Source: Amycolatopsis pittospori (GTDB lineage Bacteria > Actinomycetota > Actinomycetes > Mycobacteriales > Pseudonocardiaceae). Taken from it: a stretch of 64,000 nt of DNA. The notes under the pieces were generated by a model. The model worked only from the letters and a program-made list of their open reading frames with translations. It had not been told where the DNA came from and searched no databases. A program made the position numbers and the translations under genes. Location of the stretch: assembly GCF_013870525.1 (NCBI RefSeq), contig NZ_JACBXD010000005.1, positions 110,211 through 174,210 of the forward strand. The letters are read 5' to 3'. This document shows positions 25,018 through 34,866 of this stretch, in pieces. Every line of letters begins with the position of its first letter. Positions within the stretch are counted from its first letter, which is position 1.

Positions 25018-25079
25018 TAACTTGTGCGTGTCCCGCCGCAGTCCTCTCGTCACCGGTGGTGACCTTGAAGGGAGAACGC

Positions 25080-26300
<1,221 letters not shown>

Positions 26301-26329
26301 GACTCCGAAGTACATATCCGAAGTACATA

Positions 26330-26370
26330 AAGGTCCCCTTCCTTGCGCCTAGGTGCAGGAAGGGGGCCTT
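26330..26370. terminator. Family E hairpin behind chitinase
   Basis: Arms AAGGTCCCCTTCCT (26330-26343) and AGGAAGGGGGCCTT (26357-26370) match at 13 of 14 positions. A tandem CCGAAGTACATA repeat just upstream (26306-26329 region) can partly extend the stem with GTACTT beyond it. It starts 29 bases after the chitinase stop and is a likely terminator. Confidence 0.72.
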
Positions 26371-26406
26371 CACGTACTTGCCGGACCCGGGGATTAACGT
26401 CACCGC

Positions 26407-27072
26407 ATGGGTTTCGAGGGTTTCGGTGAGTACGCCATCGACTTCTACGACGGCCTCGAGGCCGACAACTCCAAGTCCTATTGGGACGCGAACCTCGCCA
26501 CCTACAAGGCCGACGTCCGAGCGCCGATGGAGGCGCTGCTGGCGGAGCTGGTCCCGGAGTTCGGCGACGGTTTCGGCGAGGGGAAGGTCTTCCGCCCGTA
26601 CCGCGACGTCCGGTTCGCCAAGGACAAGACGCCGTACAAGACCCACTGCGGCGCGGTGATCGAACAGGGCCGTGGCGGCGGCGCGTACTACGTCGAGGTC
26701 GGCCCGGCAGGGATGCGCGTCGGCGGCGGTTGCTTCCACTTCGAGTCCGATCAGCTCGCCCGCTTCCGCCGGGCCGTCGACACCGAGGTGCACGGCACCG
26801 AACTGGCCAAGGTCCTCGCGAAGCTGGAGAAGGCAGGCTGGGAGATCAAGGGGGACAGGCTCAAGTCGAAGCCGCGCGGGTTCGCCGAGGACCACCCTCG
26901 CATCGACCTGCTGAAGTACCGGTCGGTGTACGCCGTCCGCGGCTGGGAGCCCGACGACGTCCTGCACGAGCCCGGCGCGCTCGACCGGGTCCGGAAGGCA
27001 TGGCGGCAGGTCAGGACGTTCAACGAGTGGGCACGGGACCGGGTCGGGGCGAGCGAGAAACCTCGCCGATAA
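26407..27072 (+). CDS. DUF2461/TIGR02453-family protein
   Basis: 221 residues from ATG 26407. The family pattern is clear: FYDGLEADNSKSYWDANLAT at the N-terminus, FRPYRDVRFAKDKTPYKTHCG in the middle, the AYYVEVGPAGMRVGGGCFHF strand pair, and KSKPRGFAEDHPRIDLLKYR near the end. These proteins are widespread in bacteria; no biochemical function is established. The gene is monocistronic between the chitinase terminator and pyruvate kinase. Confidence 0.85.
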   Translation: MGFEGFGEYAIDFYDGLEADNSKSYWDANLATYKADVRAPMEALLAELVPEFGDGFGEGKVFRPYRDVRFAKDKTPYKTHCGAVIEQGRGGGAYYVEVGPAGMRVGGGCFHFESDQLARFRRAVDTEVHGTELAKVLAKLEKAGWEIKGDRLKSKPRGFAEDHPRIDLLKYRSVYAVRGWEPDDVLHEPGALDRVRKAWRQVRTFNEWARDRVGASEKPRR

Positions 27073-27182
27073 CCCTCGAACCTTGTTCGGTGGTTGTCCA
27101 TCGGCCAGGTGAACTGACACTTTTCTTGAACTTTCGGTATCGGTAAAGACGTACGCGCGATGAGGGACTACGCTGTGCGAAC

Positions 27183-28607
27183 GTGAGCCGACGCGCGAAG
27201 ATCGTTTGTACCCTTGGCCCCGCGACCGCTACGCCGGAGAAGATGCGGCAACTCGTCGACGCCGGGATGGACGTCGCGAGGATGAACTTCAGCCACGGGA
27301 CGCACAGCGACCACAAGCAGGTGTACGACCTGATCCGGTCCGCCGCCGCTGAATCCGGCCGTGCGGTGGGCATCCTCGCCGACCTGCAGGGGCCGAAGAT
27401 CCGTCTCGGCACCTTCGCCGGTGGCCCGGTCGAGTGGCACAACGGCGACATCGTGCGGATCACCGTCGAGGACGTCGCGGGCACCCACGACCGCGTCTCG
27501 ACCACCTACAAGGGACTCGCCGACGACGCGAAGCCCGGCGACCGTCTCCTGGTGGACGACGGCAAGGTCGGCCTCGTGGTCAAGGACGTCGAGGGTCCGG
27601 ACGTCGTCTGCGAGGTCACCGAAGGCGGCCCCGTCAGCAACAACAAGGGCGTCTCCCTGCCGGGCATGGACGTCTCCGTGCCCGCGCTGTCCGAAAAGGA
27701 CATCGAAGACCTCGAGTTCGCGCTCGAACTCGGCGTGGACTTCATCGCGCTGTCGTTCGTCCGCTCGCCCGCCGACATCGACCTGGTCCACCAGGTGATG
27801 GACCGCGTCGGCAAGGGACGCCTGCCGGTGGTCGCGAAGATCGAGAAGCCCGAAGCGGTCTACAACCTCGAAGCGATCGTGCTCGCCTTCGACGCGGTGA
27901 TGATCGCCCGCGGCGACCTCGGCGTCGAACTCCCGCTGGAGCAGGTCCCGCTGGTGCAGAAGCGCACCATCCAGATCGCCCGCGAGAACGCGAAGCCGGT
28001 CATCGTCGCGACGCAGATGCTCGAGTCGATGATCAACAGCTCCCGCCCGACCCGCGCGGAGGCCTCGGACGTCGCCAACGCGGTGCTCGACGGCGCCGAC
28101 GCCCTCATGCTCTCGGGTGAAACCAGCGTCGGCCGCTACGCCATCGACGTGGTCAAGACCATGGGCCGGATCATCGAGGCCGTCGAGACCGACTCCCCGG
28201 TCGTGCCGCCGCTGTCGCACGTCCCGCGCACGAAGCGCGGCGTCATCTCCTACGCGGCCCGCGACATCGGTGAGCGCCTGAACGCGAAGGCGCTCGTCGC
28301 CTTCACGCAGTCCGGCGACACCGTCCGGCGGCTCGCGCGGCTGCACACACGGCTGCCGCTGCTGGCCTTCACGCCGGAGGAGAGCGTCCGCAGCCAGCTC
28401 GCGATGACCTGGGGCACCACGACGCGGATCGTGCCGAAGGTGGACTCCACCGACCAGATGATCCAGCAGGTCGACCACGCGATGCTCGAAATGGGCAAGT
28501 ACGCCAAGGGCGACCTCGTGGTCATCGTCGCCGGCTCCCCGCCGGGAACGGTCGGCTCGACCAACCTCATCCGGGTGCACCGCCTCGGCGAAGACGACCA
28601 CGCCTGA
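27183..28607 (+). CDS. pyk: Pyruvate kinase
   Basis: 474 residues from GTG 27183. KIVCTLGPATATPEKM opens the barrel; RMNFSHGTH and ILADLQGPKIRLG follow; the catalytic Lys is in VAKIEKPEAV; MIARGDLGVE and QMLESMINSSRPTRAEASDV hold the metal and substrate sites; MLSGETSVGRY ends the barrel. The C-terminal allosteric domain is complete. The reaction is phosphoenolpyruvate + ADP to pyruvate + ATP, in the cytoplasm. It is followed by palindrome A2 and shares the window with the PPi-type phosphofructokinase. Confidence 0.94.
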   Translation: MSRRAKIVCTLGPATATPEKMRQLVDAGMDVARMNFSHGTHSDHKQVYDLIRSAAAESGRAVGILADLQGPKIRLGTFAGGPVEWHNGDIVRITVEDVAGTHDRVSTTYKGLADDAKPGDRLLVDDGKVGLVVKDVEGPDVVCEVTEGGPVSNNKGVSLPGMDVSVPALSEKDIEDLEFALELGVDFIALSFVRSPADIDLVHQVMDRVGKGRLPVVAKIEKPEAVYNLEAIVLAFDAVMIARGDLGVELPLEQVPLVQKRTIQIARENAKPVIVATQMLESMINSSRPTRAEASDVANAVLDGADALMLSGETSVGRYAIDVVKTMGRIIEAVETDSPVVPPLSHVPRTKRGVISYAARDIGERLNAKALVAFTQSGDTVRRLARLHTRLPLLAFTPEESVRSQLAMTWGTTTRIVPKVDSTDQMIQQVDHAMLEMGKYAKGDLVVIVAGSPPGTVGSTNLIRVHRLGEDDHA

Positions 28608-28658
28608 CCCGCACCTGACGTCGGTCCCTCGCGCGGACCCCGCCACCGTCCCCGAAGT

Positions 28659-28709
28659 CCGTGAAGGCCTCCTTCCCTACCTTCAAAGTAGGGAAGGAGG
28701 CCTTCACGG
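28659..28709. repeat. Family A palindrome, copy 2
   Basis: Perfect 22-bp stem: arms 28659-28680 and 28688-28709 around a 7-base loop; the left arm begins CCGTGAAGGCCTCCTT. It lies 51 bases behind pyruvate kinase and before tesB in the same direction. About 40 bases further (28744-28758) is a short CGAAG/CTTCG hairpin resembling a diverged family D unit. Confidence 0.85.
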
Positions 28710-28817
28710 CGTGCCGGCCGGCCAAGCGGCGCCGGAGAACGTCCCGAAGGTGGCCTTCGCGACAAACGTCCCGCCTCGCGGACGCCCGAAGCACCCTTAC
28801 GGCCTAAGGTTCTGTAC

Positions 28818-29717
28818 ATGACTGAGATGGCCAGGGAGGCCGCGGCCGGATTCGACGAGACCGGGGGCGTCGGCGGGCAGCCGGTGCTCGACCGGCTGGT
28901 CGCGCTGCTGGACTTGGAGAAGATCGAGGAGAACATCTTCCGCGGCGTCTCACCGGCCCATTCGCCGGTGCGGGTGTTCGGCGGGCAGGTGGCGGGGCAG
29001 GCGCTGGTCGCCGCCGGCCGCACCGTGCCCGAGGAGCGGAAGGTCCACTCGCTGCACGCGTACTTCATCCGCGGCGGCGACCCCAGTGTCCCGATCGTCT
29101 ACGAGGTCGACCGTATCCGCGACGGCCGGTCGTTCACCACGCGCCGGGTCGTGGGCATCCAGCACGGCAAGGCGATCTTCTCGCTGTCCGCGTCGTTCCA
29201 GAAGGACGAAGGCGGCATCGAGCACTCCGAAGGCATGCCGGACGTCCCGGATCCCGAGTCGCTCCCCACGCTGCAGGAGCGCGCCGAGGGCTACTTCATC
29301 GGGCATCACGACCGGCCGCGCCCGATCGACCTGCGGTACGTCAACGACCCGCCGTGGGTGACGCGGAAGTCCGGCGAGCTCCCCGCCCGCAACCAGGTCT
29401 GGATGCGGGCCGACGGCAAGCTCCCGGATCAGCAGCTGCTGCACGTCTGCGTGCTGACCTATGCCTCCGACATGACGCTCCTGGACTCGGTCCTGGCGCG
29501 TCACGGCGTCTACTGGGACCTCGACAAGGTGATCGGCGCGAGCCTCGACCACGCGCTCTGGTTCCACCGCCCGTTCCGGGCCGACGAATGGTTCCTCTAC
29601 GACAGCGCCTCGCCGACGGCCTCGGGTGCCCGCGGTCTGGCGACCGGCCGGTTCTTCGCGGCGGACGGAACACACATTGCCACCGTTGTGCAGGAAGGCC
29701 TTCTTCGCGTCGTGTGA
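28818..29717 (+). CDS. tesB: Acyl-CoA thioesterase II (TesB family)
   Basis: 299 residues, close to the usual 285-300. Two hotdog domains: the first has FGGQVAGQALVAAGRTV and HSLHAYFIRGGDPSVPIVYE; the second has the conserved SLDHALWFHRPFRADEWFLYD and ARGLATGRFFAADG. The catalytic Asp is in SLDHALWFH. The enzyme hydrolyses medium and long acyl-CoAs to free acid and CoA. Start ATG 28818. It appears to be transcribed alone. Confidence 0.9.
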   Translation: MTEMAREAAAGFDETGGVGGQPVLDRLVALLDLEKIEENIFRGVSPAHSPVRVFGGQVAGQALVAAGRTVPEERKVHSLHAYFIRGGDPSVPIVYEVDRIRDGRSFTTRRVVGIQHGKAIFSLSASFQKDEGGIEHSEGMPDVPDPESLPTLQERAEGYFIGHHDRPRPIDLRYVNDPPWVTRKSGELPARNQVWMRADGKLPDQQLLHVCVLTYASDMTLLDSVLARHGVYWDLDKVIGASLDHALWFHRPFRADEWFLYDSASPTASGARGLATGRFFAADGTHIATVVQEGLLRVV

Positions 29718-30177
29718 ACGGTGACGTTCCGCCATCGAAGACCGGGTTCGTCCACCCTTTAGAGGGAATGGCGAAACGCATTAACCTCTGGAGCCAGAGC
29801 ATTGTGCGCGCGCCCTGGACATAAAGGGAGGGCCGGAACCGATCGGGGGACGGCTCCGGCCCTGCACCGGGGGTGAATCCGGCTGCGACGGGTATCCTTA
29901 CGGAAGCCCATCGGTGCAGCTCGCGGCCCCGCGCCCGTGCCGCGAGCGGATCCGCGCCCGCGGAGAGGGCGGGGCGTACCGCGTTGCACAATGCTCAACC
30001 TACAACGGCAATCTGCAAATTGCAGGATGAAAATCCGGACGTGTCGGAAAATGGTGGTGTGACCATCTCACCGAATGTGTCTCGGGCTGGTTAGATGTGC
30101 TTCGTGCGGGGTTCTAGAACACTGTTCTCCTCGCGGTGCGATCGGTGTTGCTCGGACAGCTTTGTGGAGGTGCCGTG
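29718..30177. other. 460-base intergenic region with hairpins and an operator-like palindrome
   Basis: No coding frame is convincing here. A hairpin at 29829-29863 (AGGGCCGGAACCG with CGGCTCCGGCCCT, 12 of 13) is a probable tesB terminator. A second one at 29919-29947 has perfect 9-bp arms (GCTCGCGGC/GCCGCGAGC). CTGCAAATTGCAG at 30013-30025 is a perfect palindrome around one central base and may be an operator for the HTH gene that follows. The stretch 29985-30110 is less GC-rich than its surroundings and probably holds the promoter. Confidence 0.5.
29829..29863. terminator. Probable tesB terminator hairpin
   Basis: 13-base arms with one mismatch (29829-29841 and 29851-29863) and a 9-base loop, 111 bases behind the tesB stop. 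No T-run follows. Confidence 0.5.
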
Positions 30178-31104
30178 ATGACGAGGGGTCAGGGACCCAC
30201 CGTGCGCCGCCGGAGACTGGCGAGCGAACTGAGGCGGCTGCGCGAAGCGGCCGACCTCACCATCGACGAGGTGAGCGAGAAGCTCGAATGCTCGGCGTCG
30301 AAGGTGAGCCGGATCGAGACCGGGCACGTCGGGGTCACGCCGCGCGACGCGCGCGACATGCTCGAGCTCTACGGCATCGCCGGCGACGAGCAGGAAGCGC
30401 TCGTCCAGCTCGCCAGGGAAGCCCGCAAACGCGGCTGGTGGCACGCGTACAACGAGGTGTTCACCGGCACTTTCGTCGGCCTGGAGGCGGACGCGAGTTC
30501 GCTCCGGGCGTTCCAGGCCCTGCTGGTACCCGGACTGCTGCAGACCGAGCGCTACGCCAGGGCCGTGATCAGGGCGATGCGGCCCGACGCCGAAGAAGCC
30601 GAGATCAGGCGCAGGGTGGCGGCGAGGATGGCGCGGCAGGAGCTGCTGACGGATCCTTCTCCGCCGGAGTACTGGGCCGTGATCGACGAGGCGGTCCTGC
30701 ACCGCACCGTCGACAGCGCCGAGGTGATGGCGGAACAGCTGTACCGGATGGTCACGATGGCCGCGAGGGCGAACGTGACCGTCCAGGTCGTGCCGTTCGG
30801 CGCGGGGGCCCACCCCGGGATGGAGGGTCCGTTCCTCGTCATGGGCTTCCCCGAACTGGCCGACACCGACGTGGTCTACGTCGACAGCACCTCCAGCGGG
30901 CTCTATCTGGAGGAACCCCCGGACGTCCGGCGATACGCGTTGATGTTCGACCATCTGCGCGCCGCCGCGTTGAAGCCGGACGACTCGGTCGAGGTGATCG
31001 CCGAGGCCGCCGGAAGGTTCGCCGAGCTGGCGGCCCTGCCGGACAAACCGCAGTATCGGGACTCGGGCGGCTTCGGCCCGCTCGAAGTCCCCGGAAACGA
31101 GTAA
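30178..31104 (+). CDS. HTH-type transcriptional regulator with DUF5753 (Scr1-type) domain
   Basis: 308 residues from ATG 30178, with GTGGAGG 7 bases upstream. Residues about 12-70 form an XRE helix-turn-helix (ELRRLREAADLTIDEVSEKL, then ECSASKVSRIETGHVGVTPR). The rest is the DUF5753 sensor-like domain: FQALLVPGLLQTERYARAVI, MARQELLTDPSPPEYWAVID and VQVVPFGAGAHPGMEGPFLV. In actinomycetes these regulators pair with a DUF397 protein that counteracts them, similar to WhiJ or antitoxin-toxin systems in development. The DUF397 partner follows 12 bases downstream. Confidence 0.87.
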   Translation: MTRGQGPTVRRRRLASELRRLREAADLTIDEVSEKLECSASKVSRIETGHVGVTPRDARDMLELYGIAGDEQEALVQLAREARKRGWWHAYNEVFTGTFVGLEADASSLRAFQALLVPGLLQTERYARAVIRAMRPDAEEAEIRRRVAARMARQELLTDPSPPEYWAVIDEAVLHRTVDSAEVMAEQLYRMVTMAARANVTVQVVPFGAGAHPGMEGPFLVMGFPELADTDVVYVDSTSSGLYLEEPPDVRRYALMFDHLRAAALKPDDSVEVIAEAAGRFAELAALPDKPQYRDSGGFGPLEVPGNE

Positions 31105-31116
31105 GGAGTGGGGAGC

Positions 31117-31326
31117 ATGACGCCCAACGATGATCTTTCCCAGGCCCGGTGGCGCAAGAGCAGCCACAGCGGGGGCGGCAACGACTGCGTCGAGGTCGCC
31201 TTCATCGCTTCCGGTGCCGCCTTGAGGGACTCGAAAGACCCTGAGGGAGGTGCCTTCCGCCTGTCGCCGCACGCTTGGCGGGGGCTGCTCGGCGCCGTGC
31301 GCCCGAGTGGCCCGGCACACGTCTAG
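31117..31326 (+). CDS. DUF397-domain protein, partner of the upstream HTH regulator
   Basis: 69 residues from ATG 31117 behind AAGGAG (GTG 31108 is an alternative). The sequence has the DUF397 pattern: ARWRKSSHSGGGNDCVEVAF, then ALRDSKDPEGGAFRLSPHAW, ending just after. Such proteins are small beta-rich modulators that bind or oppose the neighbouring XRE/DUF5753 protein. The pair arrangement here is standard. A strong hairpin at 31339-31388 closes the two-gene unit. Confidence 0.87.
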   Translation: MTPNDDLSQARWRKSSHSGGGNDCVEVAFIASGAALRDSKDPEGGAFRLSPHAWRGLLGAVRPSGPAHV

Positions 31327-31338
31327 AGACGCTGGAAC

Positions 31339-31388
31339 TCGACCCCTTACGCCCCCCGAGCAGGGGATGGGTGGGAGTAAGGGGTCGA
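31339..31388. terminator. Hairpin behind DUF397 gene
   Basis: Perfect 12-bp outer arms TCGACCCCTTAC (31339-31350) and GTAAGGGGTCGA (31377-31388) with an inner CCCC/GGGG pair. It starts 12 bases after the DUF397 stop. Confidence 0.7.
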
Positions 31389-31404
31389 ACCACGTCCGGG
31401 TGTA

Positions 31405-31470
31405 GGTGATCACCCGATGCCGCAGGGCACCCCTCAGGACGAATCTGGTCACTACCAAACCAGGTAGTGA
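31405..31470. promoter_or_regulatory. Two operator-like palindromes before a small ORF
   Basis: GGTGATCACC (31405-31414) is a perfect palindrome. TCACTACC (31449-31456) and GGTAGTGA (31463-31470) are perfect arms around AAACCA. The second ends 20 bases before the ATG of the small ORF at 31491, a typical operator position. The regulator is unknown; the adjacent XRE protein is a candidate. Confidence 0.45.
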
Positions 31471-31490
31471 GTTCCTAAGGGGAAACAGTG

Positions 31491-31703
31491 ATGAACACGA
31501 ACGACGCTCTGCTCACCGCGGTACTGGCCGAGGTCGATTACCGGCGGGAAGAGCTGCAGCGAGCGGGCCGCAGCGTATGGGTCGACAGGGCCCGCCGGGC
31601 CGGCAAGCGGATCCGCGCCCACCGCGCCGAGGTCCGGGTGCCCGCCCAGCAGCGCCGCGAGACCGGGCAGGTGCCCGCCCGCAGCGGCGAGATCACCCGG
31701 TAG
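31491..31703 (+). CDS. Small basic hypothetical protein
   Basis: 70 residues from ATG 31491 (GTG 31488 directly before it), with AAGGGGA upstream. The N-terminus is helical (NTNDALLTAVLAEVDYRREEL); the rest is very Arg-rich (WVDRARRAGKRIRAHRAEVR) and could bind nucleic acid. No family recognised. The clear ribosome site and operator-like palindrome upstream favour a real gene, but the arginine-rich tail could reflect a non-coding GC-rich frame. Confidence 0.45.
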   Translation: MNTNDALLTAVLAEVDYRREELQRAGRSVWVDRARRAGKRIRAHRAEVRVPAQQRRETGQVPARSGEITR

Positions 31704-31766
31704 AGGTCGAGTGCGATGAAGCTCTCGGCGAAAACCCAGGCGAAGTTGTCGGTCCGGTAGGCAAGA

Positions 31767-34700
31767 ATGCACCTCGTGCCCCGTCTTGGCTCCGGTATCC
31801 CGATCGTCGCCCGCACTCAGGAGATGCGGCAGCTCCGCGCCGCCTTCGCCCGTGCAGAACGGGCCGAGGCCGGCGCGGTGCTGCTCTCCGGTGATGCCGG
31901 CGTCGGCAAGACCCGACTCCTGACCGCGCTCGGCGAATACGCCGCGGGTGCGGGCGCCCTCGTGCTCACGGGGCGCTGTATCGACGTCCGTGAGGGCGGC
32001 CTTCCTTATCTTCCGTTCGCCGAGGCCCTGGCGCCGCTGGCGACGACGTCGGATTCCGCGGTCACCGCCGCGGTCCGTGCCCGGCCGGCGCTGGGCAGGC
32101 TCTTGCCGCAGATGCAGCAGGCGGAGGACTTCCCCGCCATCGAAGACGGTCAGCTCACCGCGAGCGAACGAGTGTCGGCGCAACGCCTCGGGCCCGAACA
32201 GGACCTGGGTCAGCTCCAGCTCTTCGACGCGGTACTGGGGGTGCTGACCGCCATCGCGCAGCGGCGGCCGGTAGTGATCCTGCTGGAGGATCTGCACTGG
32301 GCCGACGGATCGACCCGGAACCTGCTGTCCTTCCTGCTGACGAGGCTGCGCACCCAGCGCCTGCTGGTGGTGGCGAGCTATCGCGAGGAGGACGTCCACC
32401 GGCGGCATCCGCTGCGGGCCCTGCTGTCCGAGGTGGTGCGGCTGGGCGCGGTCGAACGCGTCGAGGTCAGACCGTTCGGCGCCGAGGACGCGCGCACGTT
32501 CGTCGAGGCGCTGGCCGACGAGCCGATCGGCCAGGACCTGATCGCCGACATCGTCTCCCGATCCGAGGGCAATCCGTTCTTCGTCGAGGAGCTGCTCGCG
32601 TCCGCGAAGGACTGTCGCGACCTGCCTTCCGGGCTCGCCGAGGTGCTCCTCGCCCGGCTGGAGCAGCTGTCCCCGACCGCGCGCCGGGTGCTGCGCGTGG
32701 TCTCGGTCGCGAACGACGCGGTGGCGCACGCCGCGCTCACCGAGATCTCCGGGCTGGCCGAACTCGAACTCGACGAGGCCCTGCGCGAGGCCGTGCAGCA
32801 TCACGTCCTGGTGATCGAGAACGGTTTCTACACCTTCCGCCACGCGCTGCTGCAGGAAGCGGTCTACGGGGATCTGCTGCCGGGGGAGCGGGTGCGCATG
32901 CACGCGGCCTACGCGGCGCGGATCCGGAACCGGGCGCAGGGGCGGGGGCAGGACGCGCGGCTCGCGCATCACAGCCTGGAGAGCAAGGACTTCGTCACCG
33001 CGCTGGCGGCGTTGCTGCGCGCGATGGACGAGGCCGAGAAACTGGGCGCGCCCGGTTCCGCGCTGCGTCACGTCGAGCAGGCACTGTCCATTTGGGACGC
33101 CGTACCGGAACAGGACCGCCCGGCGGACATCGACGAACTCCGGCTGCTGCACGAGGCGTCGTATTTCGCGAGTACGTCGGGAGAACCCGAGCGGGCGGTC
33201 GCTTATTCGAGGTCCGCGACCGAAGCGCTCGGCCCGGACACCGGGAACGAGCGTTCCGCCAAGGTCTGGCGGCGGCACGCGGAGGCACTGCTGTCGGTGG
33301 ACGGCACGCTGGACGAGGTCGTCGAGGCGATCGACCGGGCCTGGGGGCTGGTCGAGCACACCGAGGCGAGCTCCGCGCGGGCCTGGGTACTCGCCACCAG
33401 GGCGGGCATCCTCCGCCTGATCGACAGGCACGAAGAGGCGCTGAAGTGCGCACTCGCCGCCGTCGCCGATGCCAGGGCCGTCGGCGCGGGCGGGGCGGAA
33501 GCGGCGGCGCTGGTCTCGCTCGGCACGCTGGCCGACTCCGCGGGCGACGTCGAAGAGGCTCGGGAACGCCTGAGCCAGGCGGAACGGAAAGCGCGCGATT
33601 CGGGGGCGCTCAACGGCGAACTCCGGGCGCTGCACTTCCTCGGGCTCAGCTACGACGACCGGGGCGAGATCCATTCCGCGCTGAAGTACTACGCCAAGGG
33701 CATCAAACGGGCCGAGGAGAGCGGGCTGACCTGGAGCTCGTTCGGGATCGAGCTGCGGACCAAACACCTCACGCTGCGGTACGTCAGCGGGGACTGGCCG
33801 AACGACGACGACGCCGGCCGCGCGGGCCGCGGTGTGTCGAGCGTCGTCGCCGGACGGTTCCTGGGGATCTGGGCGCAGTTCGTCGTCGGCCGGGGCCGGT
33901 TCGAGGACGCGGACAAGATCCTTCCCAGCCTGCGTCAGCACTGGAGCGCGGACTACTCGATCGCGCTCGCTGCGGGCGACGCCGCCATCCAGCTCGCGTC
34001 GTGGCGCCGGGACCATGCGGGGGCGGTGCGAGAGGCGCAAGAGCTGATCGACTGGCTCGAAGAGGTCGAACCCGCGGTGCTCGGCGGGATCCGGATCAGC
34101 GTGCTCGGCCTCGCGGCCGCCGTCGCGCAGGCCGCCGAAGCCCGGGTCCGCGGGGACCAGGCGACCGTGGACGCCGCGGTGGAGTCGGGCGAGAAGATGC
34201 TCGCCCACGGACGCCGTTGCGCCGAACACGGCATCCCGCGTTCGGTGTCGCTGGGTCCGGAAGCGCTGGCGTGGCTCGCCCGGCTGGAGGCGCTGGGCGG
34301 TTGCCTGCGCGGGGCGGGCGATCCGGCGCTGTGGGCGAAGGCGGTCGAGGCGTTCGAGTACGGCGCGGTGTACGAGCAGGCGATGTGCCGTCTGCAGCAC
34401 GCGAAGTCCCTGCTGGCATCCGACGGCGACACCGCGCTCGCCGCGTCGGAACTGCTGGCCGCGTACGCCGTGGCCGACAAGCTGGGCGCGTGCCCGCTAC
34501 GGGAAGCCGTCCGGGAGCTGAGCCACCGGGCGCGGGTCGAACTTCCCGGGGAGCCCGCGGCTCCGCGTCGCGACGTCGTCGATCCGCTGACCGACCGGGA
34601 ACGGGACGTGCTGGAACGCGTCGCGCTCGGCCGGACCAACCGGCAGGTCGGCGAGGAGCTGTACATCAGCGAGAAGACGGTGAGCGTCCACCTTTCGCGT

Positions 34701-34793
34701 GTGATGGCGAAACTCGGCGCGAGCCGCCGGGCGGAAGCCGTCGCCATCGCCTACGACCGAGGCCTGCTGGCCGCCCCCACCACCTCCTCCTGA
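31767..34793 (+). CDS. LuxR-family AAA-ATPase regulator (LAL type)
   Basis: 1008 residues, the usual size for large ATP-binding LuxR regulators. The N-terminal STAND/AAA domain has Walker A GDAGVGKT at residues 42-49 and Walker B VVILLEDLHWAD near 170-180. A TPR-like helical region fills about 400-900. The C-terminal 65 residues are a LuxR HTH (LTDRERDVLERVALGRTNRQ, EELYISEKTVSVHLSRVMAK). LALs are typically pathway activators for sugar use or secondary metabolism; no obvious target cluster adjoins. The stop codon overlaps palindrome C3 by one base. Confidence 0.88.
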   Translation: MHLVPRLGSGIPIVARTQEMRQLRAAFARAERAEAGAVLLSGDAGVGKTRLLTALGEYAAGAGALVLTGRCIDVREGGLPYLPFAEALAPLATTSDSAVTAAVRARPALGRLLPQMQQAEDFPAIEDGQLTASERVSAQRLGPEQDLGQLQLFDAVLGVLTAIAQRRPVVILLEDLHWADGSTRNLLSFLLTRLRTQRLLVVASYREEDVHRRHPLRALLSEVVRLGAVERVEVRPFGAEDARTFVEALADEPIGQDLIADIVSRSEGNPFFVEELLASAKDCRDLPSGLAEVLLARLEQLSPTARRVLRVVSVANDAVAHAALTEISGLAELELDEALREAVQHHVLVIENGFYTFRHALLQEAVYGDLLPGERVRMHAAYAARIRNRAQGRGQDARLAHHSLESKDFVTALAALLRAMDEAEKLGAPGSALRHVEQALSIWDAVPEQDRPADIDELRLLHEASYFASTSGEPERAVAYSRSATEALGPDTGNERSAKVWRRHAEALLSVDGTLDEVVEAIDRAWGLVEHTEASSARAWVLATRAGILRLIDRHEEALKCALAAVADARAVGAGGAEAAALVSLGTLADSAGDVEEARERLSQAERKARDSGALNGELRALHFLGLSYDDRGEIHSALKYYAKGIKRAEESGLTWSSFGIELRTKHLTLRYVSGDWPNDDDAGRAGRGVSSVVAGRFLGIWAQFVVGRGRFEDADKILPSLRQHWSADYSIALAAGDAAIQLASWRRDHAGAVREAQELIDWLEEVEPAVLGGIRISVLGLAAAVAQAAEARVRGDQATVDAAVESGEKMLAHGRRCAEHGIPRSVSLGPEALAWLARLEALGGCLRGAGDPALWAKAVEAFEYGAVYEQAMCRLQHAKSLLASDGDTALAASELLAAYAVADKLGACPLREAVRELSHRARVELPGEPAAPRRDVVDPLTDRERDVLERVALGRTNRQVGEELYISEKTVSVHLSRVMAKLGASRRAEAVAIAYDRGLLAAPTTSS

Positions 34794-34858
34794 CGCGTTT
34801 AGTCCTCTGGATGCGTTCCTTGCGTGTGCAAGTACCGCATCCAGAGGACTAAACGCGT
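34793..34858. repeat. Family C palindrome, copy 3
   Basis: Perfect 23-bp arms (34793-34815 and 34836-34858) containing AGTCCTCTGGATGCG. Relative to copies 1 and 2, one base inside the stem differs in both arms (CTGG/CCAG instead of CTGA/TCAG), so pairing is kept. The loop again contains CTTGC/GCAAG. It separates the convergent LAL and aldehyde dehydrogenase genes. Confidence 0.85.
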
Positions 34859-34866
34859 GGGGAGCG

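Noticed and set aside
29753..29830. Possible tRNA-like region behind tesB.
   Set aside because: No cloverleaf with T-arm GGTTCGAATCC and acceptor pairing could be drawn; only terminator hairpins are present.
31452..34400. 982-codon minus-strand frame opposite the LAL regulator.
   Set aside because: Low-complexity Arg/Gly/Leu-rich shadow with no recognisable domain; the plus frame has Walker and HTH motifs.
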